A DNA stretch of 64,000 nucleotides, taken from positions 3,658,001 to 3,722,000 of the forward strand of contig CP053170.1 in NCBI GenBank assembly GCA_014607495.2, written 5' to 3'. Source of the DNA: Carposina sasakii. Its lineage: Eukaryota > Arthropoda > Insecta > Lepidoptera > Carposinidae. The translations under genes were made by a program, and so were the position numbers. Positions 10,412 to 21,092 of the stretch are shown piece after piece. The stretch's first letter is position 1. Every line of letters begins with the position of its first letter. The notes under the pieces were generated by a model. It had not been told where the DNA came from and made no database searches. It was given only the letters and a program-made list of their open reading frames with translations.

Positions 10412-13400
10412 AACTTAACTTACAGACTCAAAGACAGCTACCTTTTATTCGAATTTCTAAACCCCCTCTAAATTTTCTAGTTGATACCGGAGCTAATCAG
10501 TCTTTTATCAGCCCCGAAGCCGTAGAGTGTTACTTCCCCCACATACCATTAAATTACGATCCGTTTGAGGTGACAAATGTACATGCCACCAGTAGAAATA
10601 ACTTTTCAATTAACCTACCCTGTTTTCCAGAATTAAAAGATTCGGAGGACATTAAATTATTCATATATAAGTTCCATAACCATTTTGATGGGTTAATAGG
10701 TATGGACCTATTGACTAAATGGGAAGCAAAATTAGACCTTAAAGAACTATTATTAATAACTAAATTTTCAGTCAACCCAATTAGAATGTTCAACTCTTGT
10801 AACTTAAATCTTTACGAAGATATTATACCAGCGCAAAGCTCTAAATTAATCCGTCTCCCTATTAACGCCCCGGATGGTGACGTCATTATAGAGGAACAAA
10901 CTGTCTGTAATTGTTTAATCTCTAATTGTCTAACAACTGTTATCAATAGTCGTGGTATAGTAGAGGTTACTAACCCCACTCAAAATGATATAATCTTTTC
11001 AATAGATCAGGCCGCACACGCGAACTTATACAACTTGGAGTGCTCTTCAAGTACTCAAAATTTGTCTTCCCGCGCTAAAGATGTGATCTCTCGCTTACGC
11101 ATGGACCACTTGAACGCGGAAGAAAAAGCAAATTTAATGGCACTTTGTTCTAACTATTCCGACGTATTCTATATAGAAGGAGAGTCGTTAACTTTCTCTA
11201 ATAAAATCAAACACCGTATTAAAACTACAGATCAAATTCCTGTCTTTACAAAAAGCTATCGTTACCCTTATATTCACCGCGAGGAAGTTAGTTCTCAGAT
11301 TAGTAAGATGTTAGACCAGGGAATTATCAGGCCATCAGATTCAGCATGGAGCTCACCCATTTGGATAGTTCCGAAAAAGGCTGACGCTTCAGGCAAACAA
11401 AAATGGCGCCTAGTCGTAGATTTTCGCAAATTAAACGACAAGACAATTGACGATAAGTACCCTATTCCGAACATCACCGACGTCCTTGATAAATTAGGCA
11501 AGTGTCAGTATTTTACTACACTTGACCTTGCGTCAGGTTTTTATCAAGTGGAAATGGACCCTAATGACATACCTAAGACCGCTTTTAACGTTGAACATGG
11601 ACATTTTGAGTTTTTAAGAATGCCCATGGGTCTTAAAAATTCTCCATCTACGTTTCAACGCGTAATGGATAATGTACTCCAGGGTCTCCAAAATGTTATA
11701 TGTCTCGTTTATCTAGATGACATTATTGTCTTTAGTACCTCCCTTCAGGAGCACATAGGCAACCTTGAGAAAGTATTTCAGAGACTACGCGAATCTAATT
11801 TCAAGATCCAACTAGATAAGTCAGAGTTCTTAAAACTCGAAACTGCATATTTGGGTCATGTAATTAGCAGCGAGGGTATAAAACCTAACCCTGATAAAGT
11901 CTCTGCTATTCAAAAATATCCCCTACCTAAAACCTCTAAGGAAATAAAACAATTTCTAGGACTTATTGGTTACTACCGAAAATTTATCCCAGACTTTGCG
12001 AGAATAACTAAGCCTATGACGAATTGTCTAAAGAAAGGAAAGAAAATTACATTTGAACCCGATTATATAAACTGTTTTGAGAAGTGTAAAACCTTATTGA
12101 CTAATGACCCTGTCCTTAGGTACCCCGACTTTGACAAAGAGTTTATATTGACTACAGACGCCTCCAACTTTGCAATTGGTGCTATTCTCTCTCAAGGATC
12201 AATAGGTTCCGATAAGCCAATAGCTTACGCTTCACGTACGCTAAATGAGAGCGAGATCAATTATAGCACGATAGAGAAGGAGCTCTTAGCTATCGTGTGG
12301 GCTACGAAATATTTCAGACCCTACCTTTTTGGCCGTAAATTTAAAATCGCAACCGATCACAAGCCACTTCAGTGGGTCATGAATGTTAAGGAGCCTAACT
12401 CCAGATTAACTAGATGGAGACTAAAATTAAGCGAGTATGATTATTCAGTTATCTATAAAAAAGGCAAAAATAACACTAACGCCGACGCCTTGTCTCGTAT
12501 CGAGATCTGTAACGAAGAGACAAGTTCAATGATAGCAAATCCATCTGAGAGACCACCAACTATAGGTGACAACTCCGAGACTCTTACCGCACATACCTCT
12601 AACGAAAATCCCATTTTAGAGATCCCTATCTCTGACGACCCCCTTAATAAATTCCATAGACAATTAGTTTTGACTATAGTAGGCGACATTAAAAAACGAA
12701 CTACAGTTAATAAACCCTTTGACACTCACACTCGAACATGCATTTATCTATCCGAGTCTAACCTTGAGGAGGACTTGATTAACGCTATCAAAGAGTATGT
12801 AAACCCTAAAATTAAAACAGCTATTTTAATTAACCCACCTCTCGGTATGTATAAAATTATACCCATTTTACAGGACAAATTCAAAAGCTCTTCTATGAAA
12901 TTAGTAATCGCGAAAAAGGAATTAGAGAACGTGAGAGAGTACCTCAGACAACAGGATATTATTCGTCACTACCACGAGGGTAAAACCAACCACCGTGGCA
13001 TTAACGAGTGCTATCTATCTTTATCCGAAAGATATTATTGGCCAAAAATGCTAGACCACATAACAAAATTTATAAATAACTGTACTGTATGTGGCCAGGC
13101 TAAATATGATAGAAATCCGATTAGACCTCAATTTAATATTGTACCCCCAGCTACGAGACCTTTTGAATCTGTCCATATGGATCTCTTTACTGCTCAAAAT
13201 GAGAAATATGTGACCTTCATAGACGTGTTCTCAAAATATGCACAGGCCTATCCACTTAGAGATGGCACTGCGCTCAGTGTAATACAAGCTTTACTAACCT
13301 TCAGCACGCATCATGGCTTACCGCTCACTATCATTACAGATCAGGGAACTGAATTTACTAACCAAATGTTTTCAGAGTTCTGTAAAATTCATAAAATCAT

Positions 13401-14013
13401 TCATCATAAGACATTGGCACACTCCCCTAATTCGAATGGCAACATAGAAAGGTTTCATTCCACATTATTAGAGCACATCCGCATCCTGAAATTAGAACAT
13501 AAAGACCAGCCTGTTATTAATGTCATCCCTTACGCATTAATTGCCTATAACAGTTCAGTCCATAGCTTCACAAAGTGTAGACCGTATGACCTCATACTAG
13601 GACATACTGACCCACGTGACCCGACCGATATAGACCTAACACCCCACTTATTGCAACAGTATTCACAAACTCATAGAGAGCAAATGAAAAAGGTGTATGA
13701 ACTTATTAATGAGTCATCCCTTGCTAATAGAACCGCTATCATAGAACGTCGTAATTTAAGCCGCGAACAGGAAGTAGAGTACCAACCTGACCAACAGGTC
13801 TTTGTCACTAACCCTTGCGCTAGTCGTTCTAAAATTGCCCCTAGATTCACGCAGGACACCGTTTTAGCTGACTTACCAATTCATATTTATACCTCTAAAA
13901 AGAAAGGCCCTATAGCCAAATCGAGACTAAAACGTGCCCCTAAGAACAAAAACTTGTTACAGGATACTACTGATATCTCTCAGCGTGATACAGGCGCTAG
14001 AGATAAAACTTGA
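10372..14013 (+). CDS. pol: Errantivirus Pol (protease, RT, RNase H, integrase)
   Basis: The frame is open for about 1,213 codons and should be made by a -1 shift in the 10372-10411 overlap with gag. No textbook slippery heptamer is obvious there. Domains in order: aspartic protease with DTGAN near 10483; reverse transcriptase with YLDD near 11710; RNase H with TTDAS near 12150; integrase with an HHCC zinc region (about 12970-13100) and a catalytic D, D, E near 13176, 13337 and 13447. All active-site residues seen are intact. The protein copies genomic RNA into DNA and inserts it. The end overlaps the env ORF by 80 bases. Confidence 0.95.
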   Translation, partial: GFSKGNDIKKLRIELNLQTQRQLPFIRISKPPLNFLVDTGANQSFISPEAVECYFPHIPLNYDPFEVTNVHATSRNNFSINLPCFPELKDSEDIKLFIYKFHNHFDGLIGMDLLTKWEAKLDLKELLLITKFSVNPIRMFNSCNLNLYEDIIPAQSSKLIRLPINAPDGDVIIEEQTVCNCLISNCLTTVINSRGIVEVTNPTQNDIIFSIDQAAHANLYNLECSSSTQNLSSRAKDVISRLRMDHLNAEEKANLMALCSNYSDVFYIEGESLTFSNKIKHRIKTTDQIPVFTKSYRYPYIHREEVSSQISKMLDQGIIRPSDSAWSSPIWIVPKKADASGKQKWRLVVDFRKLNDKTIDDKYPIPNITDVLDKLGKCQYFTTLDLASGFYQVEMDPNDIPKTAFNVEHGHFEFLRMPMGLKNSPSTFQRVMDNVLQGLQNVICLVYLDDIIVFSTSLQEHIGNLEKVFQRLRESNFKIQLDKSEFLKLETAYLGHVISSEGIKPNPDKVSAIQKYPLPKTSKEIKQFLGLIGYYRKFIPDFARITKPMTNCLKKGKKITFEPDYINCFEKCKTLLTNDPVLRYPDFDKEFILTTDASNFAIGAILSQGSIGSDKPIAYASRTLNESEINYSTIEKELLAIVWATKYFRPYLFGRKFKIATDHKPLQWVMNVKEPNSRLTRWRLKLSEYDYSVIYKKGKNNTNADALSRIEICNEETSSMIANPSERPPTIGDNSETLTAHTSNENPILEIPISDDPLNKFHRQLVLTIVGDIKKRTTVNKPFDTHTRTCIYLSESNLEEDLINAIKEYVNPKIKTAILINPPLGMYKIIPILQDKFKSSSMKLVIAKKELENVREYLRQQDIIRHYHEGKTNHRGINECYLSLSERYYWPKMLDHITKFINNCTVCGQAKYDRNPIRPQFNIVPPATRPFESVHMDLFTAQNEKYVTFIDVFSKYAQAYPLRDGTALSVIQALLTFSTHHGLPLTIITDQGTEFTNQMFSEFCKIHKIIHHKTLAHSPNSNGNIERFHSTLLEHIRILKLEHKDQPVINVIPYALIAYNSSVHSFTKCRPYDLILGHTDPRDPTDIDLTPHLLQQYSQTHREQMKKVYELINESSLANRTAIIERRNLSREQEVEYQPDQQVFVTNPCASRSKIAPRFTQDTVLADLPIHIYTSKKKGPIAKSRLKRAPKNKNLLQDTTDISQRDTGARDKT

Positions 14014-15649
14014 AGGACTTCAAGATGGACCCGGGCTTTTACCATTTAAATTGGGCAGCATGAGACTAATCACTCATTATCATACATTCTTACAGTACAT
14101 AGAATTAAATGACATTAGTAATAACATTATCTTAGTACAGAATCAGTTAGCTGACACTAAACTTAGATTAGATAACTATACTTACTCCCTTTTTGAATTT
14201 CAGGTTGATCATTTAACTATTAAGTTAGATAATGCATTGCTTCAGTTAAAAAGCTTAGAGCCAAATCGATCTAAAAGAGGTCTTATAGACGGTTTAGGAT
14301 CAGTTATTAAAAGCCTAACCGGAAATTTAGACTATACGGACGCTTTGAGATACGAAAGTGCCCTTAAGGTCCTTAAGGATAACCAGGATAAAATTATTAC
14401 GGATCAAAATTATCATATAAGTCTTAGCAAAGACTTAATGAATACTCACACTAAGATTTTAGGTCAAATTTCAGAAAATCAAAAACAAATTAATAAAACC
14501 TTGCATATTTTACTTGACGAGCATAGTTATGCGCAGTACACCTTATTAAAATTCGCTAAATTCGCACAAATGTTGGCGATAGTTAGCGACAATATAGATA
14601 GCTTGGTAAGCGAAATAAATAGAATAGAGAATGCTTTAGCATTCTGTCGTGCATCAAGCACGCATCATTCTATGATTAGCCTAGATATAATGAATAGAAT
14701 GTTAGGTACACTTAGGAATACTTATGATAAGGATCAGATTTTAGATTTAGAGTTAAGATATTACTATGAGATCATTAAGCCAGCCTCATACTACAATGGC
14801 TACCAAATAGTTTTTTCCTTCCAATTTCCTGTAATATCTCCTCTCTACTATAATCTATATAGATTAGTTATTTTACCTAATAGGAATAGACAAGTTATAA
14901 TCCCTCCTTATCCCTTCCTAGCTATCACTAGAAATTTTCATGTGTACATTGAGGCTGAATGCCCGAAGATAGGCACCCAATACCTATGCGAGGAGAAGGT
15001 CAACCACCAATTGAGATCTCAACCGGACTGCATCTGCAACACTATCGAGGGCCAGACACAGCTATCATCATGCAGCAGGACTACGATCAACCTAATGAAA
15101 CCCGCTATGGAAAAATTAGATGACCGCCACTACGTCATCGTGCTACCACAGCCTACTCAACTAAGGATATCATGTGAACGAGACGAAACCTGCATAAAGA
15201 CCGGAAGTTACTTAGCTACCATCCCTTACAACTGTAAGCTACAGACGGACGAGTTTACCATCGTCAACCTCAATGACCATGTACTGGGTCAACCTATGAA
15301 GATAATGGAAGTGCCAATTCAACCGGAAGACAAGATTTCATCTCTACCTCTCAACATAAGCTCAATTGACTTGAGAAAACTACACGAGCTACAGGATAGA
15401 GTTAACCTGCAAACCCCTATCCACATAGAAAATCTTTCTACACTGTACCATACTACTATCCCCTTCTATGGTGCATTATTGGGAGTATTGGCGCTTAGCA
15501 GCATCCTTCTATATCGACGATATCATGGACGATCATCGAAGATTATAAACCCAGACGCAGAACAAGGCCAGCACACCTATGCTAAACCGGAACCATCTCT
15601 GCATCCAAGGAAACAGCCAGCAACATTTTCTCTCAACATTCTAAAATAG
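13934..15649 (+). CDS. env: Errantivirus envelope, F-protein-like fusion glycoprotein
   Basis: The ORF encodes 571 residues. It starts inside the end of pol in another frame, so a spliced mRNA is expected, as in gypsy. A hydrophobic signal segment lies at residues about 9-22. A furin-type site RSKR at residues 112-115 is followed directly by a Gly/Leu-rich stretch that fits a fusion peptide. One transmembrane segment lies near residues 505-525, with a tail of about 45 residues. This order matches the baculovirus-F-like envelopes of errantiviruses. The ORF has no stop or frameshift. The first ATG is used here, but the mature start depends on splicing. Confidence 0.9.
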   Translation: MPLRTKTCYRILLISLSVIQALEIKLEGLQDGPGLLPFKLGSMRLITHYHTFLQYIELNDISNNIILVQNQLADTKLRLDNYTYSLFEFQVDHLTIKLDNALLQLKSLEPNRSKRGLIDGLGSVIKSLTGNLDYTDALRYESALKVLKDNQDKIITDQNYHISLSKDLMNTHTKILGQISENQKQINKTLHILLDEHSYAQYTLLKFAKFAQMLAIVSDNIDSLVSEINRIENALAFCRASSTHHSMISLDIMNRMLGTLRNTYDKDQILDLELRYYYEIIKPASYYNGYQIVFSFQFPVISPLYYNLYRLVILPNRNRQVIIPPYPFLAITRNFHVYIEAECPKIGTQYLCEEKVNHQLRSQPDCICNTIEGQTQLSSCSRTTINLMKPAMEKLDDRHYVIVLPQPTQLRISCERDETCIKTGSYLATIPYNCKLQTDEFTIVNLNDHVLGQPMKIMEVPIQPEDKISSLPLNISSIDLRKLHELQDRVNLQTPIHIENLSTLYHTTIPFYGALLGVLALSSILLYRRYHGRSSKIINPDAEQGQHTYAKPEPSLHPRKQPATFSLNILK

Positions 15650-15659
15650 TTGCTGTTCT

Positions 15660-15670
15660 AAGGGTGGAGG
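15660..15670 (+). other. Polypurine tract of errantivirus
   Basis: A purine-rich stretch (AAGGGTGGAGG) directly precedes the 3' LTR at 15671. This is the expected primer for plus-strand synthesis. Confidence 0.8.
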
Positions 15671-15960
15671 AATTATATATATTAAGTCTATAGAAATAAT
15701 GTCCATACGAGCGACCTAGATACAGCGTTACACGCGCGGGCTTGTCAGTTGCAGCGTCAGCAGATTACTTCAACGTGGGAACGTCGTGGCCAGGAAGCTC
15801 AGATTGCACATCGGTCCATAGTGACACTTAGTTCCTACTTCGAACGAGGTGCTAGTTTCTAGTTAGATTTAAGATACCTATTTGTAATTTCTATTCTATA
15901 ATAAATTTATATTAATAGTTTCGGTTTTTTTTGAGACCTCCGGTTGTGACCTACGTAATT
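15671..15960 (+). repeat. 3' LTR of errantivirus
   Basis: This 290-bp LTR reads identical to 8514-8803. It is followed by the TGCT duplication. It contains the AATAAA signal near its end. Confidence 0.95.
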
Positions 15961-16404
15961 TGCTTCATAATACAATATTAAACTCTATTTGCTGTGTGTC
16001 ACAACTCACAACTCAATATTATTTCTTTAATAACATTTCTAAACAATATCAGATTAGGTACCAACAGGGGATTACCCTTTGACTCACGAGTATTCAAAAA
16101 TGTTTTCTATTGCTTCAGTGGAAAACATGTTATTGTATGTCCAATTGAACTTAATTGGAGTTTATAAAATAAACTACGGGGAATACCCATGTACAGTTTT
16201 ATTTTAGTGGTGTAATGTTGTTTAATGTTGCCATATCTAGCTAATCGTAGTCCTTAAATGAAGTAAATATATTAACGAATTATTATTTTCTTACACATAC
16301 GTAATTACGGAGTTTTATCTTTCAATTACGTATAATTTAAATATTAAGAACTTGTCCGTAATTACGTATTTTCGTAATTACGTAATTACGTAATGGAAGC
16401 TCTA
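15961..16404. other. Right arm of hAT-1
   Basis: This is AT-rich non-coding sequence, the 5' side of the hAT-1 transposase. It ends with clustered TTACGTAA repeats and the inverted terminus. No gene is seen. Confidence 0.8.
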
Positions 16405-16412
16405 ATGGTGAC

Positions 16413-16655
16413 ACTACTATTGGTTATCATAGCTCAGGTGTATATAGCACCTTATAGTGGGCCTTAACCTAAGAGGAAGGATTATATACAGAACGCATTA
16501 GTTGCAACCGAATAAAAAGAAAGCCGGCGAAAACTGTGAGATAAAGTTTAGATAGTGTAAACTAGGGAAAGGAAACTTTGTTTTACCTATATATTAGGTT
16601 GCGACATCTGTGTAAATATTTTTAGGATTCAAATAAAAGTAGATATTTATTATAA
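16413..16655. repeat. Satellite unit C, continued
   Basis: Sequence after the hAT-1 duplication resumes unit C exactly where it broke at 5388. It is then interrupted by the Helitron. Confidence 0.9.
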
Positions 16656-16910
16656 TCTAATATATAAAATTCTCGTTTTCGTAAATCTTAGCATGCATAT
16701 CGGTTACGAGTAGGGTGGAGAATCGGACAACATCTATTTTTCATCCCCCTAAATGTTAATTGTGGTCCAACCCAAATTTTTTTTTGACATTTTTTTTTGT
16801 TTTTATTTTTTTTATGATACAGCATACAAAAATACATACAACCATGAATTTTCACCCCTCTAGGGTCAACCCCTTTTACATGGCAAAACAACGTTTGCCG
16901 GGTCAGCTAG
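16656..16910 (+). mobile_element. Non-autonomous Helitron, 255 bp
   Basis: It starts TCTAATATATAAAATTCTCG and ends GCCGGGTCAGCTAG. It lies between an A and a T with no target duplication. The empty site in the other satellite units (ttattataa|tactact) confirms the borders. The TC...CTAG ends are diagnostic, and this end pair is common in lepidopteran Helitrons. It has no coding capacity. Confidence 0.88.
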
Positions 16911-17049
16911 TACTACTATTCAATTTGTTAAAGAACACTAAACTACACCTATGACTAAAACTACTTATCAAATAATTTTTTTTACAATATGTCCTCCCTC
17001 GCAGACACCACATTTACATATCTTTTCTCCCCCACTTTCTCTCCACTTG
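16911..17049. repeat. End of satellite unit C and start of unit D, truncated
   Basis: The array resumes after the Helitron, passes into a new unit at about 16918, and stops matching after 'tctccact' at 17049. There it joins a truncated retroelement ORF. Confidence 0.85.
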
Positions 17050-17723
17050 ATCATAATCACGAATTTTTCGTTAGCCTCCAGGTCTATAAAATCTGGAGTG
17101 TGATTATAGACTTTATGAACTTCTGAGTAACGTACCTCACGCCATTCTTTTTTATCAAAATATTGAATGCTGGAAAGCAATTCTAAAAATTCTTGTGAAG
17201 CTTTGGGAACTGCAGGTTCTTTAAGTTTAGTTTCTAAATCTAAGGTCAGTTGCAGTTGGCCAGTATTCGTATTCGGTTCATCTAACGTATCCTCAAGCTC
17301 TTTGTACAATTTACCGCTCACTACACTACTTGGTGAAGCCTGGATATCGTTTTGGCAATCGTAACAATCTGCTTTAGAGAAGGATGCTTCATCGTTTCTG
17401 CCAGCCATTCGCCTAATAAGCTAACTAATTTGTTGTTTAAGCAAGTTAATTTCATTTTCTTTACGATTTCTTTTTCCCTTGTGGTGGCGGAGGCGACGAT
17501 GCGATCGCTTTTTCTTACGTGCATGTATAGAAGAGCTTGAGGATGTGTCTGAAGACGAGCTACTACTGGAAGAACTAGATGTACTCACTGAACGCCTTTT
17601 GGATGGTCCAACTTGCATGACTCGATTGTCACTTTGCTCAATTGGTTGAAGTGCCGGTACCGTACGTGCTGAGATAAGCGGCTCTGTATGACGCACTATG
17701 CTGTCTGTGTTGGTTGGATCCAT
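17050..17723 (-). pseudogene. Gag-like ORF with Ser/Arg-rich region, truncated
   Basis: A minus-strand frame starts at MDPTNTDS (17723). It carries a long poly-Ser tract followed by a basic Lys/Arg/His tract, then a single in-frame TAG at 17421-17423, then continues in the same frame to the satellite junction at 17049, where the frame becomes meaningless satellite. The tail (YFDKKEWREVRYSEVHKVYN) resembles gag-like proteins of insect retroelements, possibly DIRS type. That placement is tentative. The 3' part of the element is missing. Confidence 0.45.
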
Positions 17724-17789
17724 AATACAATCCATGCACATGCAATAAATATTACGATTTAATTTATCTGAATACTGAAGGTAGAACAC

Positions 17790-18143
17790 TCATACCTGCA
17801 ATGGAAGGTTATGAAAACAAGATATTTAAAAACAACAACAATAAAATAAATATAGTACAGTACGTCCAGTATCATTTTAAATATTATACTTGGGAATGGG
17901 GGAAATGATGTGCGAAAGAGATAGAAGCAAGAAGGTAAAAAAGGACAACACTAAAGCGGAAAACAGATAGGGCCTATCTCAAATATAATTAAGCTTCAAA
18001 TAACGGTCAAGAATTTAATATCTGTTTATTTTCTGGGCTTGGTGCTTTTCTATATTTCCATAGTAATAGCCTTTTGTTCCTACAACATTTTTTTTACGCC
18101 CCTTGATATCCACCTTGGGCGTCTATGTGTTGATATCTTTACT
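17790..18143. other. Non-coding retroelement debris
   Basis: AT-rich sequence. No gene, RNA or clear repeat end is seen. Confidence 0.5.
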
Positions 18144-18386
18144 CTAATGATTGGAAAACACGTCATAAAAAAGCTTGAAGCTGTCAAAGAAAATATTGAA
18201 TGAAGCATTTGGATCCTGAGACTCATATACTTCGGTAAATCTCAATGCCTTCATACAGTCCCCAAACTGCTTCAGGTTACTGATGCTATAATCCCGTCGT
18301 TGTGCAAACCAATATTGAATTCTAACATTAATCTTAACTGGACAGGTAAGGATTTGTGCAGTATGGTCTGACAATGCTAATTCCAA
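18144..18386 (-). pseudogene. Non-LTR retrotransposon fragment (linker between endonuclease and RT)
   Basis: The 80-residue frame (ALSDHTAQI ... EVYESQDPNASFNIFFDSFKLFYDVF) resembles the segment between the endonuclease and reverse transcriptase domains of insect LINEs. No catalytic residues are included. The surrounding 18387-18550 sequence looks like more of the same in broken frames. Confidence 0.4.
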
Positions 18387-18550
18387 TACTTCGCTTTTCG
18401 AACCACGGATTTTGTGAATAAAATTATCTATGCATTTCTTGCTAGCAATCCTGGTAGGTTGATTCAGTTATAACTTTAGGTCATACCGCGATAATACTTC
18501 CTTAAACCTACTCAATATTGTACCTTCCACAAGATTATCTATATTGAAAT

Positions 18551-20490
18551 CAGGGATGTTGCAGATGCCGATTTTTTCACATCCGCGGATGCGGATGCGG
18601 AGTTTTGCAGGCTCACATCCGCGGATGCAGATGCGGATACGGATGTTTAAGATATTATGTAAATAAAGTCTATTAATGAAGAATTAAAACAATGATAACG
18701 TAATTATATACATTTTTATTGTAATCAAACAAAGGTACTTATTTTTATGTTAAATATAAGTAATGTATAATGTAATTATTTTTTTAACTTCACCTACTGG
18801 TTTTTATATTAGTAATTGAAATTAAAAAGAGGAGCATTATACTTGATAAAGAGTATTGCCGCCTTTTCTGATTCAAGTCTGTTACGCAGAGGTTCGTAAA
18901 TTAAACCCGCGCTACTAAATAGTTGTTGGCTAGGAACACTGCCCGGTGGAGCAGATAAAAATCTTCGTACTATCGGCGATAATACCTTAAATTCCTCTCG
19001 ATGTACACTCCACCAGTTTAAAGGATTTTCATCCACATTTATTCTTTTTAGTACGATAAGCAAGTAACTCCTTTTTGAGTACAGCTTCAATGCTACCATT
19101 TTCTGGCTCATCTTGACTCTCGTCTTCACTCGATGAATCTAACAACATAGCCAGGTCGTTTTGTAAGCATGGCTTTTTGTTGAAACCTGAAGTCCCTGGT
19201 CCTAGTTGTTCCGTATCATTTTCCGTGTAATCAGATATTTTAATTATTTTAGCCCTTTTGGTATTGGTATTAAGAGATAAAAAAAATGTCATTCTCAGTA
19301 TTTATCATTTTTAAAATGTCATCTTTAATCTTTTCTTCAGTCACCGGTGTGAAAAATTTGTGCTTATAGCGAGGATCTAAGTAGGTGGCGATGGTATATA
19401 AATTGTTTTCTACCAAGCTGGAAAACTTTGTTGAAAGTTCGTTTTTCAAAGTCGTAACAGCCTGACGAATCGGATCAAACTCTTGTGATCTTGTTAAATA
19501 AACATCAACTTTTTTTTCAAGCATTTGTATTATCGGTATCACAGATGAAATAAGAGCACGAGAGCTGCTCAGTTCCCGCGTTGCTTCCTCAAAAGGTGCA
19601 AGTAATCGAATAAAACTTTCAATGATTTTCCATTCTTCTGGTAGAACAGGGTCAATTTCATTATCACTCATGTAAAGACTCAGAGCATCCTTTAACCTTT
19701 TGAAAAACGCTCGGACATATAGAATGTTCCATCGCGTTACACAATCTTGAAACACTTTCAGGTGCGGTTGATTCAGTCTGTCCTGAATTGATTGCAGTTG
19801 TTTCTGGGCAATGGTGGAGTGATTGAAATGGGCCGAAATTTTCTTACATTTTTGTTTTAGTATTTTTATGTTTTCTTGTGAACTTAAACAACTACGGATA
19901 GCTAGTTGTATCTTGTGAACAGTACAGTCTATATCATTCAATGCTGCTAATCGCCCGGATCGTTTCATATTAGACCCTTCATCTCTGATTAGGCAATGCA
20001 GTTGTTCTTTTTTAATATTACATTCAGAAAGCATGGTACTGAATTTTTCAGCAATTATGTCACCAGTGTGACGGCCGTCAAATGTCTCACATTTCAATAT
20101 TATCGATGATCTATGAAAGTTTTCTGCAACTCCATGGCAAGTCAGGCTAAGCAAAGAAGCGTTTGAGCTTGGATCCGACCAAATGTCAGACGTAAACGAC
20201 ATGTTATCAAAATTTTCGATTAATTCTTTAACTTTTTGAGCCACTTTGCTATATAATTCCTTGCATACAAAATCTGTAAAAAAATTGCGTCCCCTAAAAT
20301 TATATCTTGGTACTAATTCTTGCATCAATCTACGAAAACCCAGCCCTTCAACAAAATTAAACGGTAAATTTTGAAGTGCAATCATTTCTCCAATGAGTTT
20401 ATCAATTTTGAAGCTTTTTCTGTACTTCATATTACCGTAATTTGCGCCAACCAGCTTCATTAAATCTCTGACAAGATATGACATCTTCAT
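18551..20490 (-). mobile_element. hAT-2, truncated at its 5' side
   Basis: The left end begins CAGGGATGTTGCAGATGC, a typical hAT terminus. It is followed by subterminal repeats of CATCCGCGGATGCGG (18585-18650). A broken transposase follows. No matching right terminus or 8-bp duplication was found, and the N-terminal zinc-finger exon is missing, so the right side is probably deleted near 20490-20550. Confidence 0.7.
18809..20490 (-). pseudogene. hAT transposase with two frameshifts
   Basis: The first 406 residues (20490 to 19270) hold the RNase-H-like core (FTSDIWSDP, CLIRDEGSNM, DCTVHKIQLAI). A one-base shift near 19285 moves to a second frame (19292-19029), which is acidic and rich in Ser. 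A second shift near 19040 restores the first frame for the C-terminal dimerisation block (SVPSQQLFSSAG). No BED finger is present. The copy is inactive. Confidence 0.85.
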
Positions 20491-20569
20491 CTGCCACCGG
20501 AATAGATAGTTATGCTTCTTTAACTTCAGAAGAAAAATAATAATCCACCGTGGCGGCGGCGGCGGTCAG

Positions 20570-20672
20570 AGGTGTCTGCTTGATTTGGGCCGGGCTAGCC
20601 CCGGACACCTCTTGAAGTGGGCCGGGTTATCCCTGGACACCTCTTGATGTGGACCGGGCTATTCCTGGTCAC
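20570..20672. repeat. Minisatellite, three units of about 32 bp
   Basis: Three imperfect units share the pattern tgggccgggctatccctggacacctcttga. The tract is GC-rich compared with its surroundings. Its origin is not known. Confidence 0.75.
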
Positions 20673-21092
20673 TTCTCTTCTTTCTTCTTATTGGTTAGAC
20701 GGGCGTGCGAGATATCGATAAAGATTGCATTCAATTCTTTCCTGATCTGGTCTTGATAGCACTGTTGCGGCATTTCTTTAACACGTTGAGCGCCAGTGTA
20801 TCATTAATGCACACGTGTGCTAATACAAGTGTGTGCAAAAATGATACACCGCACCCATTGTGTTCAAAGCTTTGTGTATCCTCAATGCACACAGTTTTCA
20901 TACATTTAGTATGGCGCAAAGAAAGTCTTGGCCTGGGCGAATCTTTTGGTGTATTTGGGTTTGGCTTGCGGTGTATACTTTGGAAAATACGAAATATTTA
21001 GTTCTAAGGTAAGTAGATAAAAAAAAAATTGTTTTAATCAAAATGTATTAAGAAAGTTGTTCAAAATAACAGAAAAGAAAATTACAAATCTT

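Larger units (their letters stand above)
8514..15960 (+). mobile_element. Env-bearing errantivirus (Gypsy-type endogenous retrovirus), complete
   Basis: This is a full LTR element of 7,447 bp with LTR, primer-binding site, gag, pol, env, polypurine tract and LTR. The 4-bp target duplication TGCT flanks both ends (8510-8513 and 15961-15964). The two 290-bp LTRs read as identical, pointing to a very recent insertion. All three genes are open without stops. Presence of a furin-site envelope gene places it with insect errantiviruses (gypsy, ZAM, 17.6 group). It is inserted in the hAT-1 element and is the only protein-coding element of the window on the plus strand. Confidence 0.95.
5389..16404 (-). 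mobile_element. hAT-1 transposon, interrupted by an errantivirus
   Basis: Exact 8-bp target duplications ATGGTGAC flank the element at 5381-5388 and 16405-16412. The ends are TAGGGCTTCCA and, on the complement, TAGAGCTTCCA. Both ends carry runs of the palindrome TTACGTAA (5448-5466 and 16361-16395), which are likely transposase-binding repeats. After removing the 7.4-kb errantivirus the element is about 3.57 kb, with one spliced transposase gene on the minus strand. The errantivirus lies upstream of the transposase start, so it may disturb the promoter but not the coding exons. Confidence 0.93.

Noticed and set aside
1..17049. Tandem repeats as a CRISPR array
   Set aside because: Units are about 1 kb with no short repeat-spacer pattern, and the window is clearly eukaryotic.
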